Assembly (NCBI RefSeq): GCF_040807025.1
Contig: NC_090944.1
Coordinates: forward strand, 125,727,738-125,791,737
Origin: Struthio camelus
Lineage: Eukaryota; Chordata; Aves; Struthioniformes; Struthionidae
DNA: 64,000 nucleotides
Reading direction: 5' to 3'
Shown in pieces: positions 32,126-44,875 of this stretch. Every line of letters starts with the position of its first letter. The stretch's first letter is position 1. The notes beneath the pieces were generated by a model that did not search any database, had not been told where the DNA came from, and saw only the letters and a program-made list of their open reading frames with translations. The translations under genes and the position numbers were made by a program.

Positions 32126-35100
32126 TCTTCCCTTCCCAGTACTCCCTGGGCCCGCTGCCTGGTGAGCTGACGTTGCCAGGTCACTAGCAGGCCATGCGGT
32201 TAAACTGGTTGTAATCAAAAGAGAGCTGAAACAATGTGTGTTCAGCAAGCAACAGGACGAGGAAAAGGGTTTGAAAAGTTGCATGAGAGCTGATGACCTG
32301 CTTTGAATTTCCCTATCAGGAAGTGCCCAGTTTGCTGTGGCAGCGGCTCAAAGTCCTGCTGGGCTGAGCACGGACTCAGCAGGGTCTGTCACGTGGCCGC
32401 GGGGCACCAGTGCAGGTCCCAGAAGTGGTTCCTGGAGGCAGGAGCAGAGATTTATCAGCAGCATGAAACAGGCAAATGCTTTGCTCGCTGTCTTGTCTCC
32501 CTCCTTCCCTGAGCTTTGCTGTGTGTGTTTTGAAGAGGCTAAGCACCTCCAGGAGATAACCTTGGAGCTGGGAAGTCAGAGCTGCTGCACTGTGTCTAAT
32601 GTGGGCCCCAGCAGACTGGCTCACATCTCAAGATACACGCAGAGGTGCTCTGCCCTCCAGCCGTACCGCGTGGGGGGTTGAAGCGCCTTTCCAACTCTGT
32701 GTGCTCTCAGTTTCTCTCTCAGACAGGCATTCATCAGGTCTCTCCTTTATAAATGGGATTCACGCTCCAGCAGCACGAGAAGAAGGGAATTTCCTCCCGG
32801 TTCGGTGAGCCGTGCCAGGCTGCGTTTTCATTAACGCGGCCAGTAAGATGCTGCTGCTCAGGCTGATGGGAAGCGGTCTCCTACCTCACCTTCCCCGGGG
32901 GGGGGTTGGTGCGACCTCCAGGGCCCTCCTGCATCCTGGGGCGATCTGGCAAGACGAAGCCGCGCAAAGGGACAACACTGCTGTGTCTAGGCTGGTTCTG
33001 TGTGTTTTGTAGTGCAGATGGGGCCTTTGTAGTGTGGGTGAGGACCTGCCTGTTTCTAAGTGACATGTAAACTTTTTTGACAGGGGTTTAAGTGGCGGGA
33101 GTGCGCCAGTCACATAGGAAACGGTCGACTGCCAACCGCCGCTGTTACCGAAGGTGCCAGGGCAGTTAGGCAACGCGAGGGATGATTTTGCGTGAGACAA
33201 AGCCGCTGGGATGGAAACAAGCACGCGGCAGGACAGACTAGTTTGCATCTCGGTGCTTTGGCCGGGCTTGTTGAGCTGTGCCTGCCAGCGTGGCCGTGCG
33301 CTGACGTGGGGGCACCTCGCCTGCGCTGGCAGGCACGGTGCTGGGGCACAGGCCCGTCCTTCCTGCCCAGCTCTGTTAAAAAAATCTTGGGTTCCTCGCA
33401 TACAGGCATGCTTGTCACTAGTCCACAAGTATGAGTGGTGCCTTGTACCTCACTTGTGTGAGCAGGCAGGTAGCACTGTGAGATGCCATGATCCTTCAGT
33501 TGCTTTGCTCTGGAAACTGCTCAGCCAAAAAAGTGACTATCCCTTTCTCCCAGTGCACCAAAATCAGACATGCTTCTCCTACAAGTAGAGAGGCAGCAAT
33601 AGGTTGGGTTTTTGTTTTTGGGGTTTTTTTTTTTTAAATCAGCTGTCCGTGTTGCAAACTCATCCCAGGCTCAGATCGCAGATAAATTCCTAGAGACCAA
33701 CAAGACCCAACCTGAAGGCACGACACATGCTAGTGAACCTCGTGGGAGTCAGCCCCCTGGGTCTCGGCGTGGAAACAAACTGCGCCTGGAGCAGCTGCTC
33801 AGTGTAAGATGAGCAGAATCAGGGGCCAACTGAGGGAACTAGTTTCTTGTATGTACAAATACACATGCAAACACACTATACAGTTATTTAAACAAACTCA
33901 TGCTCAAGAAGAGTGAGTTGTGTCAACAGACTGTAACAACGTGCTGTCAGATAAGAACTGGCACATTTCTTGTGTCCAGCCATGTATATATAATGGTATC
34001 ACAGCGGGAGCTGAGTTGCTGTGGAATTTAAGGTTGTGGGTTTTTTAATAGCACCTAGGAGACAGGATGCTGGCAATCCCTGACCATTTAATAACTTCCC
34101 AGCCAGCACCTCTATTCATCCTCGAATCATCTACAGATTATTTAGGAGTTTACTTTATGCTGTGATAACTAAGTTCTTTAGTCTCCTTTCTAAATAGGGA
34201 TGGCTGAAGCTGTTTTTGCAAAGCTTTTGTCTACCTCTGTCTGAGCCTTCGTGACAAATAAGTGGCTTCTACACTTCTAGAAGTCAGAGCAGTAAACCAT
34301 TGGCTACGAGCCCATTTGTTCAGAGAAGAAAAGAAAGTGATTCTGCAATTCTACACTAGTGACAAGATGAAGCTGTCTCACACAACAGACCTAGAAACCT
34401 TAGGCTCCTGGTATTCCGATTCCATGGCTATGGTTTTCCACAGTGACCAAGTAATTTATTTAATCTGTCACTGCTGCTGTGTAGGGTCCTGGAGCTTTAA
34501 GGTGTCAGACCAACTCCCTCAAGGCCTTAGAAGGCAAGTTCTTGCAATGTGCCACTGGGAAAAAAAAATGTTTTTTTTCCAAAGCAGATGCTTTTCCATT
34601 AATATGCTTTACCAGTTTAGGAAAACAAGCTTTTCTTTTAAAAAAAGGAAAATTCTTTGAAAACTTGGCTCTTTTTGCAAATAATGTATTGCTGAAGCTG
34701 ACATCTTCTTTCTCTCCATTGGCGCTAGAGAAAATTTCTTCTCTGGACCGTCAAGACTTTTCAGTCCTCCTCATTTTTTTTTTCTCTCGACTCCTAGATG
34801 ACTGCTGAAAGATCAAAATGATTACATATTTAGTTGTGCGTTAATTACTTGCCTCTAAGCGTATGATATTCTTTTCATCAAATCCATCATAGTGGATACT
34901 CTTATTTATTCCTGTGGGACTTGGGAGTCCTAATCAGGCCCAGAACCTTGCTGATGTGATCAGTAAAGCCTGGGCACCGGGTTATTCTGTTATAATGATG
35001 AGCAGTGAGATAATTACATTTCACATGCAAATTGTCATGAGGAGGGAATACCCACCGACCTGACCTCAACGGGGCATTTCACACCACAGTGATAAGGTTC

Positions 35101-35154
35101 AACCAGCAAAGAATGCTACTGCCCTCTTTTTGAATAGAGAGGATTGGCAAGAGC

Positions 35155-35175
35155 CATCTGTCTGTCTGTCTGTCC
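35155..35175 (+). repeat. (CTGT)n microsatellite
   Basis: About five CTGT units lie in unique intergenic sequence. Confidence 0.85.
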
Positions 35176-36402
35176 TGGCTAGCAGGTTACTTGGAGGTGC
35201 TGAGCGCAGACTAATGTTTTGGACTCCATCTGGCAAAGGCTTTCCTCATCCGGGTTTGTTCTGGGAAGAAATTTCCAGTCCTGTTGCCAGTCTCAGAGCA
35301 TGTTCTTTCACTGAAAAATAACATTGTTTTGCTGTTATATAAAGGCTACTCAGCTATTACAATGACGGGCACTCTACTAATCTTGCAGTAAAAGCAACAC
35401 ACAAAAGGAGATTTGACATTTGCTTGTTGTTGAGCATAAGGGCTTGTCTGTAACAGGAAGAATTTCTTGCTTGGGGTATCTCAGTGAGGTTAAAGAGATG
35501 CAATCTTCCTGCCTGTGTCAGTACAACTGCATCTACACGAGGGCTTTTATCAGCATAACCTTGTCAGCAAAACGTCCAGCTCTTAACTGACATAATTACA
35601 CTAATAAGGCTCTTTAAGTGTAGGCCAGCTAATACAGATGCTGCAGACAGAAGGAAACGAGAGAATTGCTCCTTTCATCATGACAGTGTTTTATCTCCGT
35701 GGCCTAATGCTGACATTTTGATTATTGTTAACCTCTGCTATTTTAGGACTGTTATGTAGCTGTGTGTCACCACTGAGTGAGGCTTTCAGCTACTTCTCTT
35801 CTGGGAATACAGGGCAGATATCTGGGTAGTGAGATGTAATCACCTTGGTTAAGCTTCTCCTTTGAGAACTTCTCATCTACTTCTTGCCATTTTTCCCTGA
35901 TGAAACTCCCTCATACGCCAGCAAGCCCAGCCCCTGGTTTTACTTGCGCTCCATGATGAGATCCCCAGTGGACGGCTCCATGACTACATGAAATTATACG
36001 TTAGTATGTCCTTCCCCTCCTCCTTCAAAGATTTCATTATCCTGCGGAAAAGTATATGACAGGAAAAGAGGATTAACGTCTCTCTATATTTAAGAGGAAA
36101 TATAGATGAACTGTTCAGCAGTGACTCCTCTCAAGCATGAGCAAGACATGGACCAGAAGGTATGAAAATAAATTTTGAGCCAGAGGTGCTGGTTCAGATT
36201 ACAACTGTACTAGATGTGCTAGTCTCAGGCTCTGGCTTGGTGAAAAATGAGAGTTTGGCATTTTCCGGAGAGGCTGTCTGCCACTTCCTTTGCCATTTCA
36301 CTCATTCACACTCCCCTCTGTGCAGCCCTTCACCCTGGCAGTTGCACTGTCTCCGTTGTTTATGGGGCTGGGCTGTGAACCGGATCTGGGAATAGAGCCA
36401 GT

Positions 36403-36434
36403 CAAAAAAAAAAAAAAGAAAGAAAGAAAGAAAA
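36403..36434 (+). repeat. A-rich / (GAAA)n microsatellite
   Basis: A run of about 13 A is followed by GAAA units. It has the form of a decayed poly(A) or simple repeat; no retroposon body is recognised in front of it. Confidence 0.8.
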
Positions 36435-38472
36435 GAGTGGGAAAAAGGAGGGAGGCTGTATTCTCACTAAAAGCCAGTATGGCCACTGAAACCCCATCTT
36501 ATCAAAATACAGCCTTCTGTATTTTGGGAAGAGGAGCCACAGCCTCTCAGAGGGACATCGGCAAGGCAAGAAAAAGCACAGTAACTAACGCAGCCTGTAC
36601 GCAACCCTAGATTTGTAACGCTGCCTCGCAACAAAAGACCTGGCGCGGCTTTTGTCAGAAAAGATGTTATTGCTCATCTCCCTTGAGGATATCCTACTCA
36701 CAGATAGAGGGAATGGGAAGTCCTGTCTCAGGAATTTGTCCAGGGCTGACCATTAAGAAACTGGAGTGCGGAAGCTTTAACTCAAAAGCTTCCATCTCTG
36801 TTCACCAGCCTTGCTGCCCACAATCTACTCTGATTATATTGTCTTGATGAGAGAGAAAAAAAAACAAGAGGAGAAAATTATGTCAGACGCTATTGCCAGT
36901 TGATGGGATTCGTGTGATTCCCAGCAGTTCTTCTGTGCACTTGATTTCAATCTGTGGTTGTTGCCTCGGTGAACAACTACCGAGGCCCAGAAAAGCCCTA
37001 AGGGAATGGAAGGGAATGGATGTCGTCCCTCCCTCCGTGCGGGATCTGCCTCTCCTCTAGCCACCCACAGATCCGAGGAGGTTGAAATTGCCTGCTGTAG
37101 TGCATTTCTAAAGTTCACTTCTAGCACAGAATAAGGGAGATAAAAATACACTTCCTGCACAGAAGATACGTTCATTGGAGCAGATAAGGAGGAGGAAAGC
37201 AAACTATCTAGGGATCTCCCTGTCCCAGTAAGAGCAGGGCAGCCGGATTGGCGTAGCTGCTTCTAGGGTGCAGTTTGGTATTACGGCTGCGCTGATCCAC
37301 AGCCAGTTGCTGTCCTTGCCTCCCATTCACACTGCTTTCCTTACATTGCGTCTCGTGGCTGTGTGGCCGCAGGGCCAATCTGTTCATCTGGCTGATAAGG
37401 CGGAAAACTAACCGTGCCGTAAAAACGAATAGTTTTCTGCCAGGTCAGCCAGCTGAATCGGCTCACCCTGAAGCCACTCCATCACCAGATTCGGCACACG
37501 GAAAAGGGCAGAGAGCGCAGCTGGGCGCGGAGAGGGGGAGTGCAAGCATGCCTCTTTGGCCTCAGCTCGCAGCCCCAACGGCAAGCTGCCCCCCAAAGGC
37601 CAACCTGCCCCGTCCTCCGTCCCTGCTGCCACCAGCGCTTGCCTGGCCCCTCGCTGAACCAGGCCTGCTCTCGAAGCCGGCAGAAAGCTGGCAGTGAATA
37701 ACTTTCTGCCTGTTTAACACAAGGAAAGGGACGGCTGAGAGGCCGGGCAAGCACCGGAGCTGGCCCAGAGGTGTAGGTGGGACTGCGCGGGGAGTGGTGT
37801 GGCCAGGAGGAGATGGGGCGGCTCCTTCCAACAGCGGCCAGTTCATGAAACCTCACTCTCGATTTAACCCAAAGCTAGAAAAAAAAACAACCACCACCAT
37901 CACTAAGAGAGCCACAGCTGAGCAGCTGGGAACCAGCTGGGCTTTCTCCACTGAAAAGCATGCATCTGATATTTGGATGAAGAAAGGCAGGTTTCATGCC
38001 TACTTCTGAAAGGTAGGTTATCCTGTTGGCTGAGCAGAAGGGGGGACATGAATAGCACCACGTCTTGCACACACAGCCCTGCTCTTCCCAAGAGACTGCA
38101 GGGGGGTGGTAAGTAAACAGCTTTGCAATGAAATCACCTCTCAGCCCATTATTTACTGGGCCCCTGGAAGGCACACGGGCAGATACAGTTCATTTTAAAA
38201 TAAACCCGAGAGGAAACGAGGCAGGAGGAAGAAGCTGGTGTATAGCAAAGCACAGGGGACGCCAAGCCCGGCGGCATAAGGGTGCTCAGGCCCGCTGCTC
38301 CGCGGGGCTCTCGGGGGGACGCGTGTGCAAGCGGGGGCCGACCCCTGCCGAGGCACCGCACCTCTGCGCGCGAGGGGTGTTTGAACAGCGGCGCTGGCTG
38401 CTCAGCACCTCGCGGGCAGAAATCATCGCTCTGGCTGTTGGTTCACAGGTTTTTTCTGGGCAGATAGCCAAA

Positions 38473-38494
38473 GATGCAATTGCTAATTGCATCA
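38473..38494. repeat. 9-bp inverted repeat containing a C/EBP-ATF-like site
   Basis: GATGCAATT and AATTGCATC are exact reverse complements with a 3-base spacer. The right arm plus one base reads ATTGCATCA, which matches the C/EBP-ATF composite element. Function is not implied by this alone. Confidence 0.6.
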
Positions 38495-41400
38495 ATTTCC
38501 ATGTCCTCTCTTCTGTAAAATCAGCGTATTAGAGGAGCTGGTTAAATTCAGGAAGTGCTCAAATTCCCGGCCGTATCTTACTTAGCAAAGACTTCTTGCT
38601 GGCAGTGCTGTACTGCTTCTTTCAGCTCACGTGCCTGTAAAAGGCGTGGTTGTTTACAGAGTTATACGGCTACAGATGCAATCGTATCAGCGTAAGATAT
38701 ATGAAAGTGTTATAGCTTGTTTTATTATACTGAACCGAACTGTTCTTTTATGATCACTCGTATCTGGTCTAACTGTATCTGTGCTAAGGGACGTTTGCTG
38801 TCTCTCAGAATGGGAATATTAAGTGAATATGGACTCGTGTATTGTGGACATGTGTATTAGTCCTCAGGACTCGCTCTAGCACTCTGTCAGTAAACCTGGT
38901 TTCGGCTGTGTTTACTGACACTGCTGAAAAGGTATTTCCAGACCCTACAGCCGATTAACTGTCAGCCTGCAGCTCTTGTACTAATTTAGAGGAGTCAGTG
39001 TAAATGTCACCATAAATTACTACATAAATTGCAAGGCATCACCATTGTGAACAGGGCTACCTGCAAAGCAATGACAACTAGTTGAAATTATCCACCCTGC
39101 TGGAGAGAGGTCCCAGGAGGGACTGAGACACATTCTCAGGACTGCAACTGCAGTCTTTCAGAGCTGTCCAACAGGATGTGAAACACAGCACTGTTTGTTC
39201 CTGTGTGCAAGGCAAGATTAGACCAAGTTTTAAAGGAGACCTTGGAGGAAAAATAAGTTTGGATTGCGGCTATTTTCAGGTACCTACCCAAATTGCATAC
39301 TAGTTGCTACCTGAGAGGTTACCTTTCTCTTTCTTTTTTTCCTCCATTTTTTTGCTTTTGTTACTTAGTAGAAAAACTGAAGCTATTAAATCTGGGGGAG
39401 CCTGTGGTAGAGGTCTTACAGAAGTGAATTCAAAGTGCTCTCTGCCTGAACTGAAAAGTAGAAGCATAAAATCTTGTTTGGGCTTATTCCTCTCCCCAGG
39501 ATTTGTAGGACATGTGAGTTAACATCTACCAATAAAAAAAGGTAGATTTAAATGACTTAATAGAAATTGCTCTCAATGAGTCCTGTGGTGACATTATACA
39601 ATTTGTTATCCCAGAGCTGCCAGTATCAGCAGGTCCAAAAACAATTTCTTGCACATGCACAAGGGGTTGGTGCATGATCTTTGAGGCTGATGCGCTCTGA
39701 ACATCTGAAGAGCTACTGAGAAGATCTGCTCTTTGTCACGTGCAGTAGGGTCACTCTGAGCTGCAAGATTTCAAGAAGACCAATAGGCCACCACGTGAAG
39801 CAACTTGGTGGTGGATCATTGGCAAAGCGCTGGCAAGTATACTGTGCTCCTTGTGACAGAGATGTTTTCCAACCCAGTCTTCCAAAATGAAAAAATTTCA
39901 ATTTCTTTAAAAAGACAGGGATCAACAGAACTAAGAGGGGAGAAAAAAATACATTTTTATATACTCTTTACTCCAGCCTATATCAGCCAGAGCAATGTAG
40001 AGACATAGGCACAAAACACATTTTTTTTTTCCTTTGTGTTATCAGCAGTGCTGGGAGTCCACCATGATGTAACAGTGCCTCTGCAGCTGGTTTCACAGCA
40101 CAGAATCCCCTCCTAACGAAACTGCTTGTATCCACTCTTTAAGGAAAGGCAGCGTAAATCTAGAGAGACAAAGAGCGAGCCTGTAATTTAAAGTAAAAGC
40201 ACTTGACTGCTGTCTTACTTCTGATCCTAGGCTGCTCCATCCAGTAAACTCTCATGAATGTAAAATGAAGACAGCAAAGGAAGGAATCGAACTGTCATGT
40301 TCTGGAAAAGATAAATCCAGTTACTACTCACAAATGCAGTTTAACTGCCAGACCTTGGGGAACTTAAGCCTTGCATTACTCTGATGACCTTCCCAAAGAT
40401 ACACGTAGCCTTTCCTTTCAGTCATTGCACTTTCCCCTCTCCCAGTGAAAAGCCTGAGAAGCGCAGTTCCTCAGCCGGGGGACCTGTGGGCTGGTACGCT
40501 CCCGTGAGGGTCAGGAAGGTTGCTCACGCCTGTTTTATTGAACGTAGCCATTCCTGGGAAGCCGATAACGATATTTCCATAGTGAATGACTTACATTTCT
40601 GAGCCCACAATACAGTGCCAGGCCTAGCTGTTCAGATATGTTCATCTGAGATAATAAAATATTTAGCAACCTGGCTCTAGCAAACAATACATTAGGCCAC
40701 ATCTTATAAAGCAGGGCTCCTTCCTCTGCTGGCAGCTACTAGGTAAATGGAAACTCTTTCCAAAGACAGTACAGGCTGGAGGAAGCTCCCGTGTTTCACT
40801 CAGCAGTACCTAGGGAGGAAGGACCTACAGTCTTTTACCTACGAATGCCAGGAGAGTAAAATAGCTTATTTGCTTAAGTGGGACTAATTAACCTTCTATG
40901 AACATTTTAATGGTTTACTGTACAATAGCAATGAGTGGGTTGGTGCTTTATGCCGTTAAACATTCACTAGCTTGATTTAAATAATTGATTTGTCATACAA
41001 AAAGTTTCTAGGACTACATTGCCTAGTGAAGACCATTGTTGCTGGGTCGAGGCTGCCTCTTTGGGACTTGAATCTCTTCTGTGTTTTCTTTGCTATGCAG
41101 AATCAGTTGTTACAAGAAATAAATGAATAATTTAATAGCTGAACTTAGCATCTTCATCCTATCTGTGAATTAAGCTAGTGTTTTTCTCAAACGCATAAAC
41201 TATTGGGAACTCTTTGTCATAATCATTTGGAAAATACTGCTTGATTTATAGAATTTGTGAGCAATTATTTAAAGTGTTAGAAATATGAGATGTAAGTCAT
41301 ACTGGCTGCCTGTGAGGGCCAGCTGTTCCCTGCAGGAACGGGGAGCTGGGAGCCGAGAGGGCCAACGCGGCTTCAAGGGTGCAAGCCCACGGGTCGGGCT

Positions 41401-44366
41401 GCAGGTGCGGATCTGAGGGCCCAGCACAGGCCTGGCTGCAACGCAGCGGGGGCCATAGCGCAGGCAGGGGCCGAGGGCGGGAGCCTCGGCGGAAAGCAGC
41501 TCCCGCGGGCTGGGGCTGGGCGCTGGCGTTGACCTCCCTGCCACGCTGCCCGGGAGCGCTGCCCACGGTCGCCATGGGAAGGGAGCCGCCCTCGGCTGCA
41601 CCATCACTGAGCAGGCCCTGAACCCCTGCAGCCAAACCGCCAGGAGGGCAAGGATGCGCTCAGGGCCCTGTGGTTGCCTGGACAGGTAGCTCCAGGTAGA
41701 TTTATATTTTTTACTTGATGACTACGTCTTGGATTCCACTCTCTAGTTCAAATAGCCATCTCTACCAATTCCAAGTTTGCTTCTGGAAAAATATTTTGTC
41801 TTTTGCTATTGCCAATAAACTTCTTCCCTAGACCAGGTTTTCCTGAGTCCTCTCTCATAATGGGAACCTCCGTTTTCTAATATATTGTCTCACAGATACT
41901 CCTCTTCCTATACCTGATCAGGCACTCAGATTGTCCCCGGCTTGCATATCACTCCTCCAGCATTCACTGATGCAATAGTGTAGCACTAACGGTTTCTTAC
42001 TGTGTTTAGAACTACAGTTTGGAAGCAGTGTGAAACAAAGGAGTCAGTACAACACGACAGGTCCGTTCTCCACAGAGACGTGGAGAACCGTGACCGGTCC
42101 ATTCTTCACATTCTCCTGCTACAGGGGATGCAAGCAGAGCCACTAAAAGCAAATCTGCACTTGCCAGTGGCTCTCAGCGCAGAGACCCCAGACTAACGGA
42201 AACCACGCTGCAGAGCTGTGCCAGTGCAGGGCTGGGCCTCAGCTACACCTTGGCTAGGTGTAGCACTAACAGAGACATCCCGCTTTCAAGCCTCCAGCTG
42301 GTACCTCTCCAAGATACCACGTTGCACTCTGTGGAGAAACCTGCTCAGCTGGCGCCAGCTCACGTGCTCTGCCGTGGAATAGCAAAGCTGGCACAAGAAG
42401 AGAGGAATAGTCTCACATTTGCTAAGCGCACCAAACATTAGCTACCGGTGACATCCTACTATGAGGGAAATCAGTTTTCCGTAATTCTACTAAAAATTAG
42501 CCCATAAAGGCAAAGACTGTGGAGCGTCTTGGATTTACTTTGACCTCCCAGCACTGAGGCAAATTTACGGCTGTCTGGTTCAGGGATAATCTCCTAACAT
42601 GTAACAGAAATGCCTCTGTTTTTCCTAGGATATAAAATGAAATAAGTATTTCTTTCCACTAACATGAAGCATAGAAAACCCTAATAGGGATCAGTCAGAA
42701 CTTCCGTTTCTTTTCCTATGAGGATTCTCAAATACGCAATTCAGAGTTTCTTAAAGTAGACACTAAGCTTAATCTTGCTATGGTTTAAACAGTGGAATGG
42801 AATTAATGCTATAATGAAATATTTATGAAGCACGAACTCTGTAAACCAAGTGTGAAATGTGTCAGATGAAAACTCTGAAAAACACAGGTTTTAATAGAAG
42901 TAATTTTATAGATGAACTAACAATTCTTTAAGTGAAGCCGGATCTGATGCTAAAACGTCAGACTTGTAAAGCAGAGTGCAGGCGTGTAGAAGGAGATACA
43001 ATTATCTGTTCTGCTGTTGATGTGGTACAAGAGATAGCACCAAATAGTCAGTACTGTGAACAGCACACCCTTGAAAGCGGGACCTGTCAGGAGAGGGTGA
43101 CGCACCTTCGTTTTGCAATCTGAGTCAGGAAAAAGCAAAGTTTAGAGTATTACATTCGATCCGCAGTTGAAAACAAACAGCGGCAGTGAAGACGCTACAG
43201 AGGATTTCCAAGCAGTTGTAAAACTTTTTTACAGCTTAGATGAATCATCACCTGAATCAAATTCTGCCCCTGTCTGTCCACGTTTATAGTAAACAGTGTC
43301 CCATGCGGCATTCGCTCTTTCAAGAAATACGAACTGGAAAGGAAGTGCTTTAAATTTAAAGCTTTTACAGTTCTTCTCCCTTTCATCCAAAGACTTCAAC
43401 GTACTTTGTAAATATGGCTTAATAACATCTCCTCAGCTATCCTTAGAGAGCAGCACATGGACATATACCACCTTGCGTGGCAGATAAACTCCTAGACAGA
43501 GTGAGTGGCTTCACAGGACAACCCGGGAAATCAGTGGAAGGAGCAAGTAAAGAACTGGGGACTCCTCAACGTACTCCGGCGTTTCCGGAGGAAGTACAGA
43601 GTTGTAGGCTGCGGTTTCTTTGTATTGGCTTCATTAACCACCCGAGAGGAACGCTGAGCTCCCAAGGTGTGCGTTCTGCCTCTTGCTTTTGGTGAGAGAT
43701 GTGACCAAAAGCACTTGACGCCTATTCTTTCCGTGACAAGGATGGCTTACCCTGGGAATAGACTCGCTTGGCTGTGCACAGGACTGTAAAATCACGTTCT
43801 CGCTCTCTCCCCTTGAATAGCGTATGAGAATCGTGTTATCGTGGAGAGCGCTTCATGGTCACAAGGGAACAAGCTAATTGCAGATATAACTCTGGGAGGA
43901 ATAATTGCCTTGTACTCTTTTTCTTTCCCTAGCTCATCCCTTGCCTTTCCTGCCTCCCTTCTGCGAGGTCTGAAGCCTGTTTTCTGAAAGATGAGGAAGA
44001 GAGGTCAGGCGCAGACCTCACGCTACCTCAGAGCTGGAGCAGAGGGCTTTTAATGTCTGACATTAAGCTGTTGGGGGGGAAGAAAAAAAAATCACCATTT
44101 CCTTTGCTAGAGCAACCAAAGAGCACCCAGCCAGTTTCCAGCAGCAGCATCTCCGGGCGCCCTCCTGAACTGCAGTGTCCTGGGTTTCGGGGGCTGCCCT
44201 GGAGGCGGGCCTGCGGCTTGGGGCAGACTGCCTCTTTCTGGCAGAGGCAGGGGCTCCTTTTTGGGAGCTGCCGCCCCCCCCCCCCCCCGCAGCCCAGCCC
44301 TGACGACGGGCCTCAGGGAGCCTACGGATAACTAACTAACTCCCTTTGCGGGCGGGGAGGCGGTAG

Positions 44367-44453
44367 CCGTTGGCGAGGGGGCGGGGCCTCGGGGGGGGAA
44401 CCGTTGGCGAGGGGGCGGGGCCTCAGGGGGCGGCCGTCGGCGAGGGGGCGTGG
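44367..44453 (+). repeat. Tandem GC-box array in ACBD3 promoter
   Basis: A unit starting CCGTTGGCGAGGGGGCGGGG occurs at 44367 and 44401, identical over 24 bases, with a third diverged copy at 44434. The period is 33-34 bases. Each of the first two copies carries a perfect Sp1/KLF GC box. Confidence 0.9.
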
Positions 44454-44590
44454 TGTAGGCGCGGAGGGGGCGTGGCCTGGGCGGAGGGGTGGAGCCGCAA
44501 GGCGCGGAGCGGCGGCTGGGCGTGGCCGGAAGTTCCGGGTCGGAGGGAACAGGAAGTCGGGACGTGGCCGCCGCAGCGGAGCGGGAGGGA

Positions 44591-44610
44591 GGCGGCGGCG
44601 GCGGCGGCGG
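44591..44610 (+). repeat. (CGG)n run in ACBD3 5' UTR
   Basis: About six to seven GGC units end seven bases before the ACBD3 start codon, a GC-rich leader segment. Confidence 0.85.
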
Positions 44611-44616
44611 AGGACG

Positions 44617-44875
44617 ATGGCGGCGGCGCTGAGCTCGGACCGGCTCGAGGTGTCCGTGGACGGGCTGACGCTGAGCCCCAACGCCGAGGAGCCGCCGTGC
44701 GAGGCGCGGCCGGGCCCGGGGGACCCCGCGGCGGCGGCGGGGCGGAGCCGAGCGGCCCCCGGCTCGGCGGGCGAGGCGGAGGCCGGCGGGGAGGCGGCGG
44801 CGGCGCTGAGCCCGGAGCGGCGCTGGGGCTTCGCGCTGGAGGAGCTCTACGGCCTGGCGCTGCGCTTCTTCAAAG
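44617..44875 (+). CDS. ACBD3: ACBD3 coding exon 1
   Basis: The exon starts at ATG in acgATGGCG and ends AAA G|GTGAGG. It encodes [20 protein letters not shown] through [11 protein letters not shown], covering the N-terminal low-complexity part and the first helix of the acyl-CoA-binding domain. The Ala/Gly-rich stretch differs in length from mammals. Confidence 0.96.

Larger units (their letters stand above)
24300..44130. other. Large gene-free interval between MIXL1 and ACBD3
   Basis: About 20 kb with no recognisable coding sequence. The matching interval in human is also gene-free as far as I know. It contains the simple repeats, MIR relic and inverted repeats listed separately, plus GC-rich patches near 28250-28700, 29440-29680, 33100-33400, 38250-38420 and 41330-41640. 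Open frames of 60-180 codons occur on both strands without domains. Confidence 0.65.

Noticed and set aside
38495-38530. Possible L2/MIR fragment (TCTTCTGTAAAATCAG)
   Set aside because: Only about 15 bases resemble the SINE/LINE motif, too little to support.
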